In this document: positions 33,340 to 44,559 of the stretch, piece by piece | How positions within the stretch are numbered: position 1 is the first letter of the stretch | How the letters are laid out: each line of letters opens with the position of its first letter | DNA from: Ascaphus truei | Lineage: Eukaryota > Chordata > Amphibia > Anura > Ascaphidae | Direction: 5' to 3' | DNA: 64,000 nt | Assembly: GCA_036426205.1 (NCBI GenBank) | Contig: CM071570.1 | Coordinates: forward strand, 142,964,563-143,028,562 | The notes under the pieces: generated by a model | The model's database searches: none | The model's input: only the letters and a program-made list of their open reading frames with translations | What the model was told of the DNA's origin: nothing | Position numbers and translations under genes: made by a program

Positions 33340-34030
33340 GGATGTATACCAAAAGTCTCTTTTTTTCTTATAGGTATTTACACCATACATATATATATAT
33401 ATACCCCATTGATTGCTATCCCTATGGGAGAAGCGCAGGGATTCACTTCCTGTATTTAATCATAACATCAACAAGTCATATCTTAACACATACATAAAGT
33501 ACGCTTTGAAACTATAAGGTCAATAAGGTAAACGGTTATATTTATTACAACTCCTACTTTTCAAGACACTTAATCACAAATACAAAGTAATATGTCTCAG
33601 CTCCACAGACTCCATGCTTAAAACATATGTTAACAAAAATGCATTTTGTTTCTAAGTCCCGTCTCACTGCTTATTGACAGCTTCTCACAACCTTCTTTAC
33701 AACTTTACCTGGCGGGACGATTTTGAGTGAAAATCTCAAAACCTAAAACAAAGAAGACATCCATACAAGAATCATACACATTGCCACATTGCCATAGTTC
33801 TGGGACATGTTTTATTAAAACCAACTTCTTGTAAGTAGGATACCTTAAGTGCCAAGATTTTTTGGAGTCACATTTAAACACATTTGTGCACTATATATAT
33901 TTTCTCTTTTTTGGGGTGATTTTTACTTGTGCTCCCTCCGGACCTTCTGAAGAATCTATAAATTGAATGAAACTTTTGAAAACAAGTTTCCACCAGATGT
34001 TTCGAGCATTGATCGTATTACCAAGCCATG
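33340..34030. other. No gene seen
   Basis: AT-rich sequence with a short TA-run at about 33390. Confidence 0.5.
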
Positions 34031-34842
34031 CTTATGTAGCCCTTGCACCCCTCGGGTACGGTATCTACTGATGCTGCTGTCACCTGTGAGGCTAACAAGA
34101 GGCCTGAGCCTCCGCCACTGCGAGCCTGGGGTATACTTACACTGGGTGCAGCGCCTCCACTGATGAGGGATCCCAACTTGGTGGGAGTGTTCCCTTATCA
34201 GAACCAACATATACAGTAACCACACACATGTTAGTAAGAGAGCAAAGTCCTTGGCGCACTATCAAGTGCATGAACCTGATAAATTAGTCCTCTTTGTTGA
34301 AGACTGGTTGGAATGTCCACAGTCTAACTTCCTGGTTTTTCTTTCGAAGTTTGTTGATCTGCAATCAAAGAGAGGAAACCATTGCGCAGTATCTCATGTG
34401 TAGTAAGCCTCATTCACACAGCGGCTAGATACTTACATCTAGATGGTGAATGCAGGCCTTGAAAGTAAGCTTTAAACCGGAGATTGTATCTGTCACCGGG
34501 GGGTTCCCACTGGTGTTGCTCCCCACTCCATAGATGGCGGGTCCGCCCAATGGTACCAAAAATAAAAGGCATAATAGTGTGGTACGTAACAATTTAATAA
34601 AACATAAAAAGTCAACATAAAATGCACTCACATGCAGAGATGATCTAACTGCACGATTTATACAATGTGCCGTCTGCAAGCATGAGGGGCTGAACCGTGA
34701 TGTGCGTGGAGGCTGGATCCTGCGTGTATCTCCTCCTCGCGGCCGCAAATCGGACGCCAGTCACCTCAGAGATTCGTCACCTCAACAGCAAACCTCCTCG
34801 CTGGTACTAGCACGTAGCAATGCGTGCAGCTACGCTCCACCC

Positions 34843-34880
34843 TACGTGCGTTTCGTGACCTCTGACGTCACTTTCCTCAG
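34843..34880 (-). ncRNA. Hammerhead-ribozyme-like motif, left arm of palindrome
   Basis: On the minus strand: consensus core CTGAGGA (34880-34874), stem II GTGAC/GTCAC with 7-nt loop, GAA, then ACGCACGT as helix III and A as cleavage nucleotide. All invariant core positions are present. Confidence 0.65.
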
Positions 34881-34888
34881 GCATTACC

Positions 34889-34925
34889 CTGAGGAAGTGA
34901 CGTCAGAGGTCACGAAACGCGCGTA
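34889..34925 (+). ncRNA. Hammerhead-ribozyme-like motif, right arm of palindrome
   Basis: Core CTGAGGA (34889-34895), stem II GTGAC (34897-34901) / GTCAC (34909-34913), GAA 34914-34916, fully self-complementary ACGCGCGT (34917-34924), A34925 as cleavage nucleotide. Helix I is only about 2 bp (CC/GG). A helix III without a loop implies that cleavage would need two molecules, as reported for PLE-linked small hammerheads. Confidence 0.7.
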
Positions 34926-36959
34926 GGGTGAGCGTACCTGCAACGCATTGCTACGTGCTAGTACCAGCTGAGGAGGTTGCTGTTTTGAGGTGACGACATC
35001 TAGGTGGACCTGGCGCTCCGATTTGCGGCCGCGAGGAGGAAGATACACGCAGGATCCAGCCTCCACGCACATCACGGTTCAGCCCCTCATGCTTGCGGAC
35101 GCACATTGTAATCGTGCAGTTAGATCATCTAGCATGTGAGTGCATTTTTTGATCTTTTTATTGTTTTATTAAATTGTACTGTACCACACTATTGTGCCTT
35201 TTATCTTTTGTGTCCCATTGGGCGGACCGGCCATCTATGGAGTGGGAGCAACACCAGTGGGGAAACCCGGTGACAGATATCAATCTCGGTTTAAAGATAC
35301 CTTTCAAGGCCTGCATTCACCCATCTAGATGTAAGTACTAGCAGCTGTGTGAAGAGCTTCAATACACATGAGATACTGCGCAATGGTTTCCTGTTCCTCT
35401 TTGATTGCAGATCAACAAACTTCAAGAAACCAGGAGTTAGACTGTGGACATTTTCCAACCAGTTCTTCAACAAAGAGGACTAATTTATCATGTTTCATGC
35501 ACTTGATAGTGCGCCAAGGACTTTGCTCTCTTACTAACATTTCGGTTTACAGCTATATGGAATAGCTTGTTTATAGTCCTGGGCAGCCCATTCCTATACC
35601 CTCCCCTAATCTGATGGTGTGGGGTCTATATCATATAGTGGTTATCCTTAATACGTTTAACACATTTATATTGCCACATTATTTTATTTTTATTTTCATT
35701 TCACTTGTTGTATATACTAATTCACTATACACACAATCCACAAATAGGTTGAGCGCTTGGTTGTAGTTTAGTTTCTCTTTTCACTATAGTAACCACACAC
35801 AGTTGGATAAAACAGTATTTACTTAGCATAATAATAATAACCTTTGCATAACGTTTCATACATAAACAGCATGATATTCCCCTGCATGAATATCATCACA
35901 TCACCCCACACATGTAAATGGTTGCACCACTTTAGTGTCAGTCTTTATATCACCCTAGTCCTTGGTGTACCAATGTGCCAGGGCACTTAACCTCTTAGTG
36001 TCCACCAGCGATAGATTGGAGTGTGTGTGTGAGGGACCGCGCTTCCCTGTGTTGGGGCCCGTTGGTGCACTTTAATATAATACCTTCCTGGTTATGGTCC
36101 TAACCAGGAGAATCCTTGACGAGTCTGCAATACCGCAACGTGATCCCACGTAGCACTGCACTGCTCTCTGCAGAAATGAATGCACACGCTGACTCCACAG
36201 GGGAGGGATTCCCAGCCGGATTATCCCTTTGCAAACAGTCTCTGTTATGCAATCAGAGTCTCTTCCTGCTACACACTGTGCTGACAGTCAGGCTCTGTCC
36301 TGCAACCTCTTTCTCACTAGGAGTACAGTAAAGGAGGCCCTGTCTTAAGGTCGTTCCCTACATAATACAGTTACTTCTCTACAGTGACTCAGGGAATTAA
36401 CTGGGCCCTGGGGTTTAACTTCTGGCCTAATCCTTGGAGCACTGCTCTTTGGATCTAACCTGCAGCTTCAGGCTCCTGGTCTTCACTGACTGCTTCCTGT
36501 TCAGCAGAATCCTGCAGCCCTACTGGCTCCCTGATGTCAGGTGGTGGCACTGCCCCTGAGCATCATGGGGATTGTAGTTCTATCTGCAGCCTTTACATAG
36601 GGAGCCTCATGCTCTCCCTCTAATGGCTGCCGCTCTGCAGCTTGCACTCGTGCGCCCCCTGAAATGGCCGCTGCGGAGTTGCCCTGCTCATGCGCAACCT
36701 CACTGCACGTGCGCGCGCATACACCAACATGGCGGCGCCCTGCGGAGGGAACCACCCGCGACTCCGTCACCCTGCCGCACATCTCTGATGGTAAGGAGAG
36801 GGGGGGGGAACCGAAAACACGGGGGGACCGGAGGGTACCTGGCTACACTTATTTATATCACATATGTCACTTGATTAGTTTCTGAATATTCACAAATATT
36901 AACTTTTTACACCAATTAACATTTGTATTTTCGTACCGCTCCAATATCACTTGTTGGGG

Positions 36960-37912
36960 GTTTCTACTACCTCCTTCCACATTACTATTGAAAGCACCAT
37001 CATACACCGAGTAGCACCAGCATGCTGCCTAAGGGTCACACTTAACTCCTCTCTCACTTTCTCCTCTCACATTCAAAAAGTAGCTAAATCCTGTCATTTC
37101 CCCCCGCAATATTACAAAGATACGCCCTAACCTCTGTTACTCGACTGCTAAAACTCTGACACAGGTCCTCACTCTCTCCTGTCTCGACTACTGTAACCTA
37201 CTGTACTGCTGTCCGGCCTTCCTGCTTCTCACCTGTCCCCCCCTACAGTACAATCTATCCTCAACGCTGCTGCCAGAATCACTCTACTCTTTCCTAAATC
37301 TGTCTCAGCGCCTCCCCTGCTAAAATACCTCTGCTGGCTTCCTATCTAATCATGTATCACACACACAATTCTCCTCCTCACTTTTAAAGCTTTACACTCT
37401 TCTGCCCATCCTTATGTCTCAGCCCTAATTTCTCGCTATACACCATCCTGACTCTAGCGTTCTGCTCAAGGATGTCTACTCTATACCCATTTTGTGTCTA
37501 AAGCCCTCTCCCATCTTAAACTTTTCTCACTGACTGACCAACACCTCTGGAATGCCCTACCCTTCAATATTCGTCTAGCACCTTCTCTATCCACCTTTAA
37601 GACCTGTCTTAACCCCCCCTCCTTAACGAAGTGTATGAGTAGCTCCGTGGCTGATTCTATACCCGTCATACCTTGGTCCCTTGCAGACACACTTACCAGG
37701 ACACGCTCCTACTGTCTTTACGTTCCTCCTACTTACCAATTAGATTGTAAGCTCTTCCGGGCAGGGACTCTTTTTCCTAAATGTCATTTTTGTCTGAAAG
37801 CACTTCTTGCCATTATGTGTTATTCGTATTATTTGCTATTCATATTATTATGTCGTGTGTATTACTGCGGTGAAGCGCTATGTACATTAATCGAGCTATA
37901 TAAATAAAGATA
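36960..37912 (+). pseudogene. L2-clade LINE, 3' end of ORF2 plus 3' tail
   Basis: Translated fragments match the C-terminal part of L2 reverse transcriptase: VTLNSSLTFSSHIQKVAKSC, LTLSCLDYCNLLYC and LQ..LN.AARI-like text, in several frames, so stops and frameshifts are frequent. The sequence ends with the diagnostic tail TTAGATTGTAAGCTCTTCCG ... GCTATATAAATAAAG (to about 37912). The 5' part is missing, as in most L2 copies. Confidence 0.85.
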
Positions 37913-40001
37913 TACTGTACATACATACATTTTCACCAATAGCAAACATATCTTATCAGAGAGCATGTGTAGATCAACTTTGATACATAATATGGATGAA
38001 TGCTGGTGAGTTTGACAATTTTTGCCAATATTAGCAAAATCAAATTGAGAAGCACTAATTTGCCTTCACTACAAAATATTCTATATTTGTGAATTTCTTT
38101 ATTTACTTTGTAATGGCAACAATTCTATATTGTCCAGTACATGTATTACATTATCACTTAAAATACACAAAAACATATTGATGTGCATCCAGAAGCTATT
38201 TTGTCTATTCAAACCTGTCAAAGCTTCAGTTGTATAATAAATAAGTGTGTGCTAAATGTGCCTTTTGACAAATATGATAACAGTCATTTATACTATACAG
38301 TAATATTATGTTATATGTATACAGTACAGGTATATTTTGTTTCTTCAGAAAATGTTAATTTACATTTGATTGAATTCAAATCTTATTTTAGACATAACAA
38401 ACTCGATGGAAAGAACCTTTTGCATTAGTAATATATTTCCGTCAGTTTCATAAACTACCCCTAAATGTTCAATAATTTCCTTTAGACAATATCTTGGGAT
38501 ATGATGTTTCTTATAATTACATGAAAAGTTTGTAGCTGTCCTTTCATTTTGTACATTGAAAGTCTGAATGTGCAGGCGCTTCTTTGAAAATACAGAACTT
38601 TTTGAGCCCACAGATATCAATGATAATTCAAAATTCTTGACTGCGTTTTCATTCTTCTAAAATTGTAAAGTAGGTTTCACTGACTTATTATTTCTATTCA
38701 CTGTACAGTTTACTATACGTAAATATTGAGTCATTGATTAGAATATGAATACTGTATATCCTAATTAATTTCAATACATTCTTACACATTTGCTACACAA
38801 TGCAGATTGCAGACCTGTGTTTTATCTGATATATTTATGAATACAGTATGTGAATTTAGGCAAACTTAGCCAGCAATTGGAACAATTGCATATCCTCAAT
38901 TGTTTACATTGTTTGTACTTGGTAGACTTCAGCACATAGACACATGGCAAAAAATATGTGCAGATTTTTTTTTAATACTTATTTATAACCTCAATGAGAT
39001 TAGGAAATCTGTGTAAAAATATTTACACTTCCAATGCATCAATTAAAACGACTGCATAAACAGAAAATTATACAAAATGAAAATATATAAACACTTCTAA
39101 TAAATGCATTTATACTCTAGTGCAAATGTGCAAACTTTGCAGTAAAACAGGACTGCACAGAATAAAGCAGGAGTTTTAGAGAAGTCTCCAAAACACTACT
39201 AAGAGCATCGTCTGAGAGCAACAAATAAAGGAAATTCTTATAATGAATAGTGAATCGTGAATCAATTATTTAAAAATATCATTTAAGCTTCTAGTAGGTC
39301 TCTGTAGCCTAGCGTGTAAAATGTCAAGGCTAAATGATAAAGGCACAGTCTCACTTAATTGCTCAGAATTGTATGTGATATTATCCTTTGGTTTTCTGGC
39401 TTAAATAAATATTGATTACAATTATTTATTTTTTGAATTTAAGAATTGTATAAGAATACTTTATAACTAAGTCTTGATCACTGCAAGTTTGGCATTTCTT
39501 TCACATGCCTTCCTCAGTAAATTGCAGACCTGTAACTGTATATATTATAATGTGTTATTATTCACAGTGCTACTTTCAGATTTTATGAGATTAAACTATA
39601 AAACATTATGACACAGATATTAAGCAAGGTCTATATAGTTGGTTACTTTCACTTTCTATTAGTAATTTGAATATTGCAATATTTAAAGCAGTGGCTCTCA
39701 ATCTTATTTTTTGCATAGGAACCTCTATTTATATTTCTCCGTTTTTAAGCACCCCTAAAGCAATAGTAGATGCTTACTGTATAAAGTCTCAATAAAACTG
39801 CTTGCAAATAAGATAAGTAAGTGCTGTATAAGTACTACTACATTTTACATTTATTATTCAATTTGCAAGTAGTATGTTAAAAGGATGTTATTAAAAGTGG
39901 TCATGAAGTATGATACATATGCTACAACCCAGAACCAGTATTAAACACCATGGCCAACACAGATATTCTCAGGCACTAATACAGTACACCCCTTCAACTT
40001 T
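37913..40001. other. AT-rich DNA, no gene seen
   Basis: About 2.1 kb without recognisable genes or repeats. Confidence 0.6.
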
Positions 40002-40006
40002 AATAC

Positions 40007-41015
40007 TGTAATGCCTGTATGCCCGCAGACCTGGCCAGTCCCCAGTACTGAGATGGGAAGGGTTTTACCACGCACCCACAGCAGAGAGGGCGTGCCTGGA
40101 GTGTGGTATGGCGTTGCCGGGCCTGTAGAAAGATGGTTAGTTATACTTGCAAAGCCTTTGGGATTCAGAGTAAGGATAGTGATGTCCGGGTGCCAGAGTC
40201 CAGGGATACAGAGAGCAGGATCGTAATGTTCGTAAGCCTGAGTCCAGGGATAACAGAAGTCAGCAAAGTCGTGTCCGTAAGCAGGGTTCAAGGGCAGTAG
40301 AGAGCAGGGTAATCCAGTACAAGCAGAGGTCAAGCCAGGGAAATCCAGGGGTAAGCAGGAGCAGGAACAGAAGCTGGAAAACACAGGAGAGCCAAGCATA
40401 GGACTGCACACACAGAGGTTAAAAAGAACTATGCAGAGCAATGAGAGAAAGGACAGATAGGGGTTATAAAGGAGGGAACACCAATGGGAGAGAGAGGAGG
40501 AGCAGAGGGTGGAGTGAGAAGCAGCAGGGATAGGTGAGAAGGAGAGAGGGAGGAGACAGGTGAGGCAGAGAGGGAGATAGCTTGTAAAGCATGAGGAGGA
40601 ACCAGAGTTCTGGGAAGACCTACAAGAGGAGCGTGTGCGCGCGCCCTCTGTAAGGTTAGAGTGCGCGCGCACAGGTTGTGTCAAGAGGCGCGCGGAGCAC
40701 CGCGCCGTGGGAGCACCCGCCGAGGGCGGAGGGAGAACCGGAGGAGGGTCTGCAGGAGGTAAGGGAACCAGAGCAGTAGCAGAGGGAGGTCGTGAGCGGG
40801 GAGCACTGTAAAGGGGAACGGGAGACTGGGAAGAGGCGCGTGCCCTGCGGGGAACGCGCGCAGACGAAGGGAGAGCATCAGGGGCTGCCGCAGAGGGACG
40901 TATGCGGGATGAGGAAGGGAGAACAGAACGGGGAGACAAGGAAGAGACATGAGAGGCAGGAAGAAGCGCAGCGCCAGGGACACATGGAGGGGAAGGAATC
41001 CCCTGAACCGTCACA
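40007..41015 (-). mobile_element. Solo LTR (Ty3/gypsy-type) with perfect 5-bp target duplication
   Basis: On the minus strand it begins TGTGACGGTTCAGGGGATTC and ends GCAGGCATTACA-like sequence (TG...CA). Identical AATAC pentamers flank it (40002-40006 and 41016-41020). A TATA-like TTTATAA lies at the complement of 40464-40470, and CpG-rich GCGCGCGC words occur around 40630-40700. No primer-binding site or pol is adjacent, consistent with LTR-LTR recombination. The wording resembles gypsy LTRs common in frogs, from memory. Confidence 0.85.
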
Positions 41016-41469
41016 AATACAGAGCTAATGTCTAGAATATAAGTACAGACCTCCCCCCCCTGTAGTATCTAAACTAACCACTCCTCTGCATCAATAAAGG
41101 AACCCCCCCCCCCCCTGGTATACAGTAAGACCCGATATTTAAAGTGCATGATAATGCAAAACTTGCTTACAGGGCTTCTCTGGTTAAAGAAGATGGTTCT
41201 CATAACCAATACAGGGTCACCAGAAATGTAAGCCCTGTTAGCTCAAGATATTGACCAAGCTTTAGTCTCAATGCTGAGAAAATTATAATTTAAATCGGAT
41301 TAGATTGATCAATTACTCCATAATATCCAATTTAAAAAAGCGGATGCTGTTTGTCTTCTGTTTGTAATACTGTATAAGACAGAAAGGGAAGGCCACACAT
41401 CTCTCCCCCTCTCTTCTTTGGTCTCTAAATTGGCACTAGTTTAAGTCATAAGTAGAACTCCTCTATTTA

Positions 41470-41868
41470 CACTGGCGACACACTTTATTCGAGCTCGGCT
41501 AGTCCCACGAATTCGGGTATACCCGGGTGTATTGAGGTTTGTGACTGTTTTCTGCCCGAGTGCATTGAGGTATTTTCCAAGCAGGGATTGAAGCATTTTA
41601 TTCCCGCTGGCTGCAATACTGCACAGTATATATATATATACTGCATTACAATTCATGAATTTATGCCATCTGGTAGACACGCGAAGCATTGCAGCCTATT
41701 AAATCCTAATCATTATCATTTAACAGATCAGCCGCCCGTCAGCCAGGCATGAACCCAGGCTGGGAAGGCAAACGCAACGGGGCTTGTCAGAGGTGAGGAG
41801 CGGCGCATTCCAGGTATCTGCCAGGTACATACTGGGTATTTGCTCGAATAAAGTGTGTCGGTGCAGTA
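41470..41868. mobile_element. Non-autonomous TIR element (~400 bp)
   Basis: Left end CACTGGCGACACACTTTATT... and right end complement CTGCACCGACACACTTTATT share an 18-bp perfect core (GACACACTTTATTCGAGC). TA flanks both ends. There is no coding. A truncated copy with the same left TIR is at 47076. Superfamily unresolved. Confidence 0.75.
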
Positions 41869-42576
41869 TAGGTCAATACTGTGGCTGTAAACTGTGAAGT
41901 TATCTGACCCTGCTAATAATGCAAAGGAGTTCTCTAATTTTTAAAACACTGACCTGTTTGACCCATAATTTTTATAAGTCCAGTAAAAATCACTCAGGAG
42001 TCAGAAAGGAACTCTTTGTTGGTACTCAGATACCTTAACCTCCTCCGAACCTAACTGTGAGAAAAGCTCCAGACCTGGTTATGATAGATGCTGTTTTAGA
42101 AGTGGAGGGAGTTATCATTGGAGGAGTATTTCCTTCATATGCTCTGATTATGATTAGTGTAAGGGTTAGACGGATGCTTAAGGCAGTACACAGTGTATAT
42201 GCAACACAAGTTTCAAACAAATGCTTCACAGACACTGATTAAGAGTCAAAAGTAAAAAAAACTTGTTAGTTAGTATTTTATATTGTGTGAGTCAAGATGC
42301 ATATCTGTTTACCATAGATGCAATCTCCATGTAAGAGGGACTTATCACTGTTGGAAAAATTTACCTCCAATCCAGTAGTGTGCTGTTTAATTGCACAGCG
42401 GCAATCAACCAAACTCCACCTTTCTGATTAGGAATGTCAGTAAAAACCTGTTCTGAGAAACAGGAAGGGGATTCCTTAGCTCACAAGGGAGCTGATCAAG
42501 GAAAAGAACAACTGCAGAGATTTCCTTAGTCCACAACAGGGATGACCTTAGGAAAAGAGGGTCTTGATTGCATTCG
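41869..42576. other. No gene seen
   Basis: About 700 bp of unannotated DNA. Confidence 0.5.
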
Positions 42577-42600
42577 CAGAGAGAGAGAGAGAGAGAGATA
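42577..42600 (+). repeat. (GA)n microsatellite
   Basis: AGAGAG tract that terminates the PLE coding remnant on its 3' side. Confidence 0.9.
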
Positions 42601-42602
42601 GC

Positions 42603-44055
42603 AGCAGCATCAGCCCCCTGGGCATTTCATGCACACGACATTGCTGGAGGAACAGGTGAACCTTCCTCTGATTTTGTTCTCGAGATTCCTGTGTGGTATT
42701 TGTATTGTGCCTGCTGTGTGGAGCATTGCGCAGGTTTTGCATCTTGCGTCCTGGCATTGTCTTGTCACGTATTCATTTGTACTGTTTAATACTTTACTCC
42801 TCACCATCATTTTCTTGAGATTATGAGGTTGTATGATAATAAGGGTGTTTAAGGGAAGACCTGTTGCAGTTTTGTATCTTCATGGAGATTGTGTAGTAGT
42901 TCCCTGGCAATCTTGCGTAGGGATTCTAGGTGTGGGTTATTTGTGACCACCAAAGGTACCCTGTCGCTTGTCTTTTTCTGTCTGTATTGAAGGAAATCAC
43001 TTCTTGGTATTCTGGTGGCTTTTTGGATTTGCTGGTCTACAATTCTGTGGTTATATCCACGGTTTATGAAATCCGATCTCAAGGCTGTAATCCGCTGGCC
43101 TCTGTCTGCTGTGTCGAAGCATATCCAGTTGTATCGTATGGCTTGACTGTAGATGGTTGCATGCTTATTGTGTGTTGGGTGGAAGCTGTTGTCCCTCAAA
43201 TAGCTGGCTCTGTCTATAGGTTTGCGGTATACAGAAGTTTGTAGTTGCTTGTTCTTTATAGTAATGGTGGTGCCTAGGAAATATACTTAGTCCGGGGAAG
43301 GGCTGAGTTTGAGGTTGATGGTCGGGTGGAACGTATTGAAGTACTCATGGAACTGTAGGATATCCTGTTCACCAGAAGTCCAAATCAGGAGAATGTCATC
43401 GATGTACCAAAGGTATGTAAGGGGTTTCAAGTGGCAGGTGGAAAGAAAGTCAAGTTCCAGTTTTGCGCAGAACAGATTGGCATACTGTGGCACCATCCGA
43501 GTGCCCACAGCGGTCCCAGTTGTCTGGAGGTATGTGTCATTTCCAAATGTGAAGTAGTTATAGGTCAGAATAAATTTGATGCATTTAGTCACTGTCTCTG
43601 TGAGTGGCTCCTGTGGTCCCAGAAAGTATCTTCAGGCTAAAATCCCATATTTGTGGGAGATGTTTGTGTAAAGTGACTCTACATCCATGGTTGCTAGTAG
43701 TGTTCCTGTTGGGAGGGGGCCAATGGCATTAAGTTTGTTAAGCAGGTCGTGGTGTCCTGGATATAGCTGGGTGTGTTCCTGACAAGTGGTTTTAGAATGC
43801 CTTCCACCCAGCCAGAAATATTCTCAGTCAGTGTTCTAGATCCAGAGATAATAGTGCGCCCAGGGTTACCCTCTTTGTGAATTTTAGACAGCATGTAGAA
43901 TTTGCCAGGTTTTGGGTTAGTTGGTATCAGGTCCGGAATTTGTTCTCTTGTGTGGATCGGGAGTGTTTTAATGATCTTGTTGAGTTCTCTCATGTATTTT
44001 TTTGTTGGATCTTCCTGCAGTTTGGTTTAATACTTTGCATCAGAGAGTTGTCTTA
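42603..44055 (-). pseudogene. Penelope-like element A: reverse transcriptase and start of GIY-YIG region
   Basis: Minus-strand fragments in order give a PLE protein. About 44055-43990 holds QLSDAKY...EDPTKKYM; 43993-43694 has FYMLSKIHKEGNPGR and the RT3-type ISGWVEGILKPLVRNTP; 43592-43287 has the RT4/RT5 motifs GTAVGT..PQYANLF and the catalytic YIDD (LWYIDDILLIW); 43199-42849 is the thumb (FINRGYNHRIVDQQIQKA); 42810-42610 has the Cys motif RCKTC and GRFTCSSSNVV leading into the endonuclease, which is cut off at the GA microsatellite. PLE proteins join an RT related to telomerase to a GIY-YIG nuclease. This copy has several frameshifts and stops and lacks its N-terminus and nuclease. It directly abuts a terminal segment of opposite orientation at 44056. 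Confidence 0.88.
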
Positions 44056-44249
44056 AGTAAAACCCTTGTCTGCTTTATTCAATGTAACATAGCCGGAAGA
44101 AGAGATCAGTGTATCTCGAAAGCTCGCACAAATTAAAGCATTTAGTTAGCCACAGAACGGTATAATCGATTTATTCTTGATTATTAAAGCTCGGCTAACA
44201 CGGTACAGTTACCTCTACATATATATGTATATTTACACACACATATATA
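44056..44249 (+). mobile_element. PLE terminal segment, inverted relative to element A
   Basis: GTAAAACCCTTG...GCTTTATTCAATGTAACAT onward matches 29360-29470 and, in its later part, 63772-63870. It lies head-on against the 5'-truncated RT of element A. It contains the hammerhead-like motif at 44094-44125. Confidence 0.7.
44094..44125 (+). ncRNA. Hammerhead-ribozyme-like motif
   Basis: Same architecture as 29396-29427: core CGGAAGA, stem II AGAGAT/ATCTC, GAA (44118-44120), AGCT, C44125. Confidence 0.45.
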
Positions 44250-44452
44250 TACAGTTATGTGAAAAAGAAAGTACACCCTCTTTGAATTTCATGGTTTTAC
44301 ATATCAATACATAATAACAATCATCTGTTCCTTAGCAGGTCTAAAAATTAGGTAAATACAACCTCAGATGAACAACAACACATGACATATTACACCGTGT
44401 CATGATTTATTTAACAAAAATAAAGCCAAAATGGAGAAGCTATGTGTGAAAT
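44250..44452 (+). mobile_element. Tc1 element 5' fragment
   Basis: TACAGTTATGTGAAAAAG through ATGGAGAAGCTATGTGTGAA matches the first ~200 bp of the Tc1 copy at 18760. It begins after a TA run and breaks off well before the transposase gene. Confidence 0.9.
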
Positions 44453-44559
44453 GATGCAGAGAGGTAAAATGTTTTAACATAAATGTAAGGTAGGCAATAC
44501 ACACTTAGAAGATGATAAAGTTAAAATTCACATAAAGGTATCTTTACTCGGTGACCTTA
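44453..44559. other. Short unannotated junction
   Basis: About 100 bp between the Tc1 fragment and the next PLE terminal segment; no feature. Confidence 0.4.

Larger units (their letters stand above)
34229..35787 (+). mobile_element. PLE-derived insertion: 1.3-kb palindrome plus unique 3' tail, 14-bp target duplication
   Basis: Perfect 14-bp direct repeats AGTAACCACACACA (34215-34228 and 35788-35801) bound the insertion. Positions 34229-34880 and 34889-35539 are inverted copies (about 650 bp each). The remaining 35540-35787 is single-copy and would be the 3' end of a plus-strand element. The axis (about 34884) falls exactly between two outward-facing hammerhead-like motifs. There is no coding sequence, so this is terminal-repeat sequence only. 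Confidence 0.85.
34035..36847 (-). mobile_element. LTR (about 1.24 kb) interrupted by a PLE insertion
   Basis: The ends are TGTAGCC (34035) and GGCTACA (36847), with CTTA repeated directly outside both (34031-34034, 36848-36851). After removing the nested insertion 34229-35787 and one copy of its target duplication, the LTR is about 1240 bp. The 36500-36800 part is CpG-rich, as in many amphibian gypsy-type LTRs. No pol sequence is attached, so it looks like a solo LTR. Strand is assigned by resemblance to the solo LTR at 40007 and is uncertain. Confidence 0.65.

Noticed and set aside
39941..41014. 357-codon minus-strand open frame, Ser/Pro/Leu-rich
   Set aside because: It coincides almost exactly with the solo LTR 40007-41015, has no domain, and its composition follows the LTR's skew.
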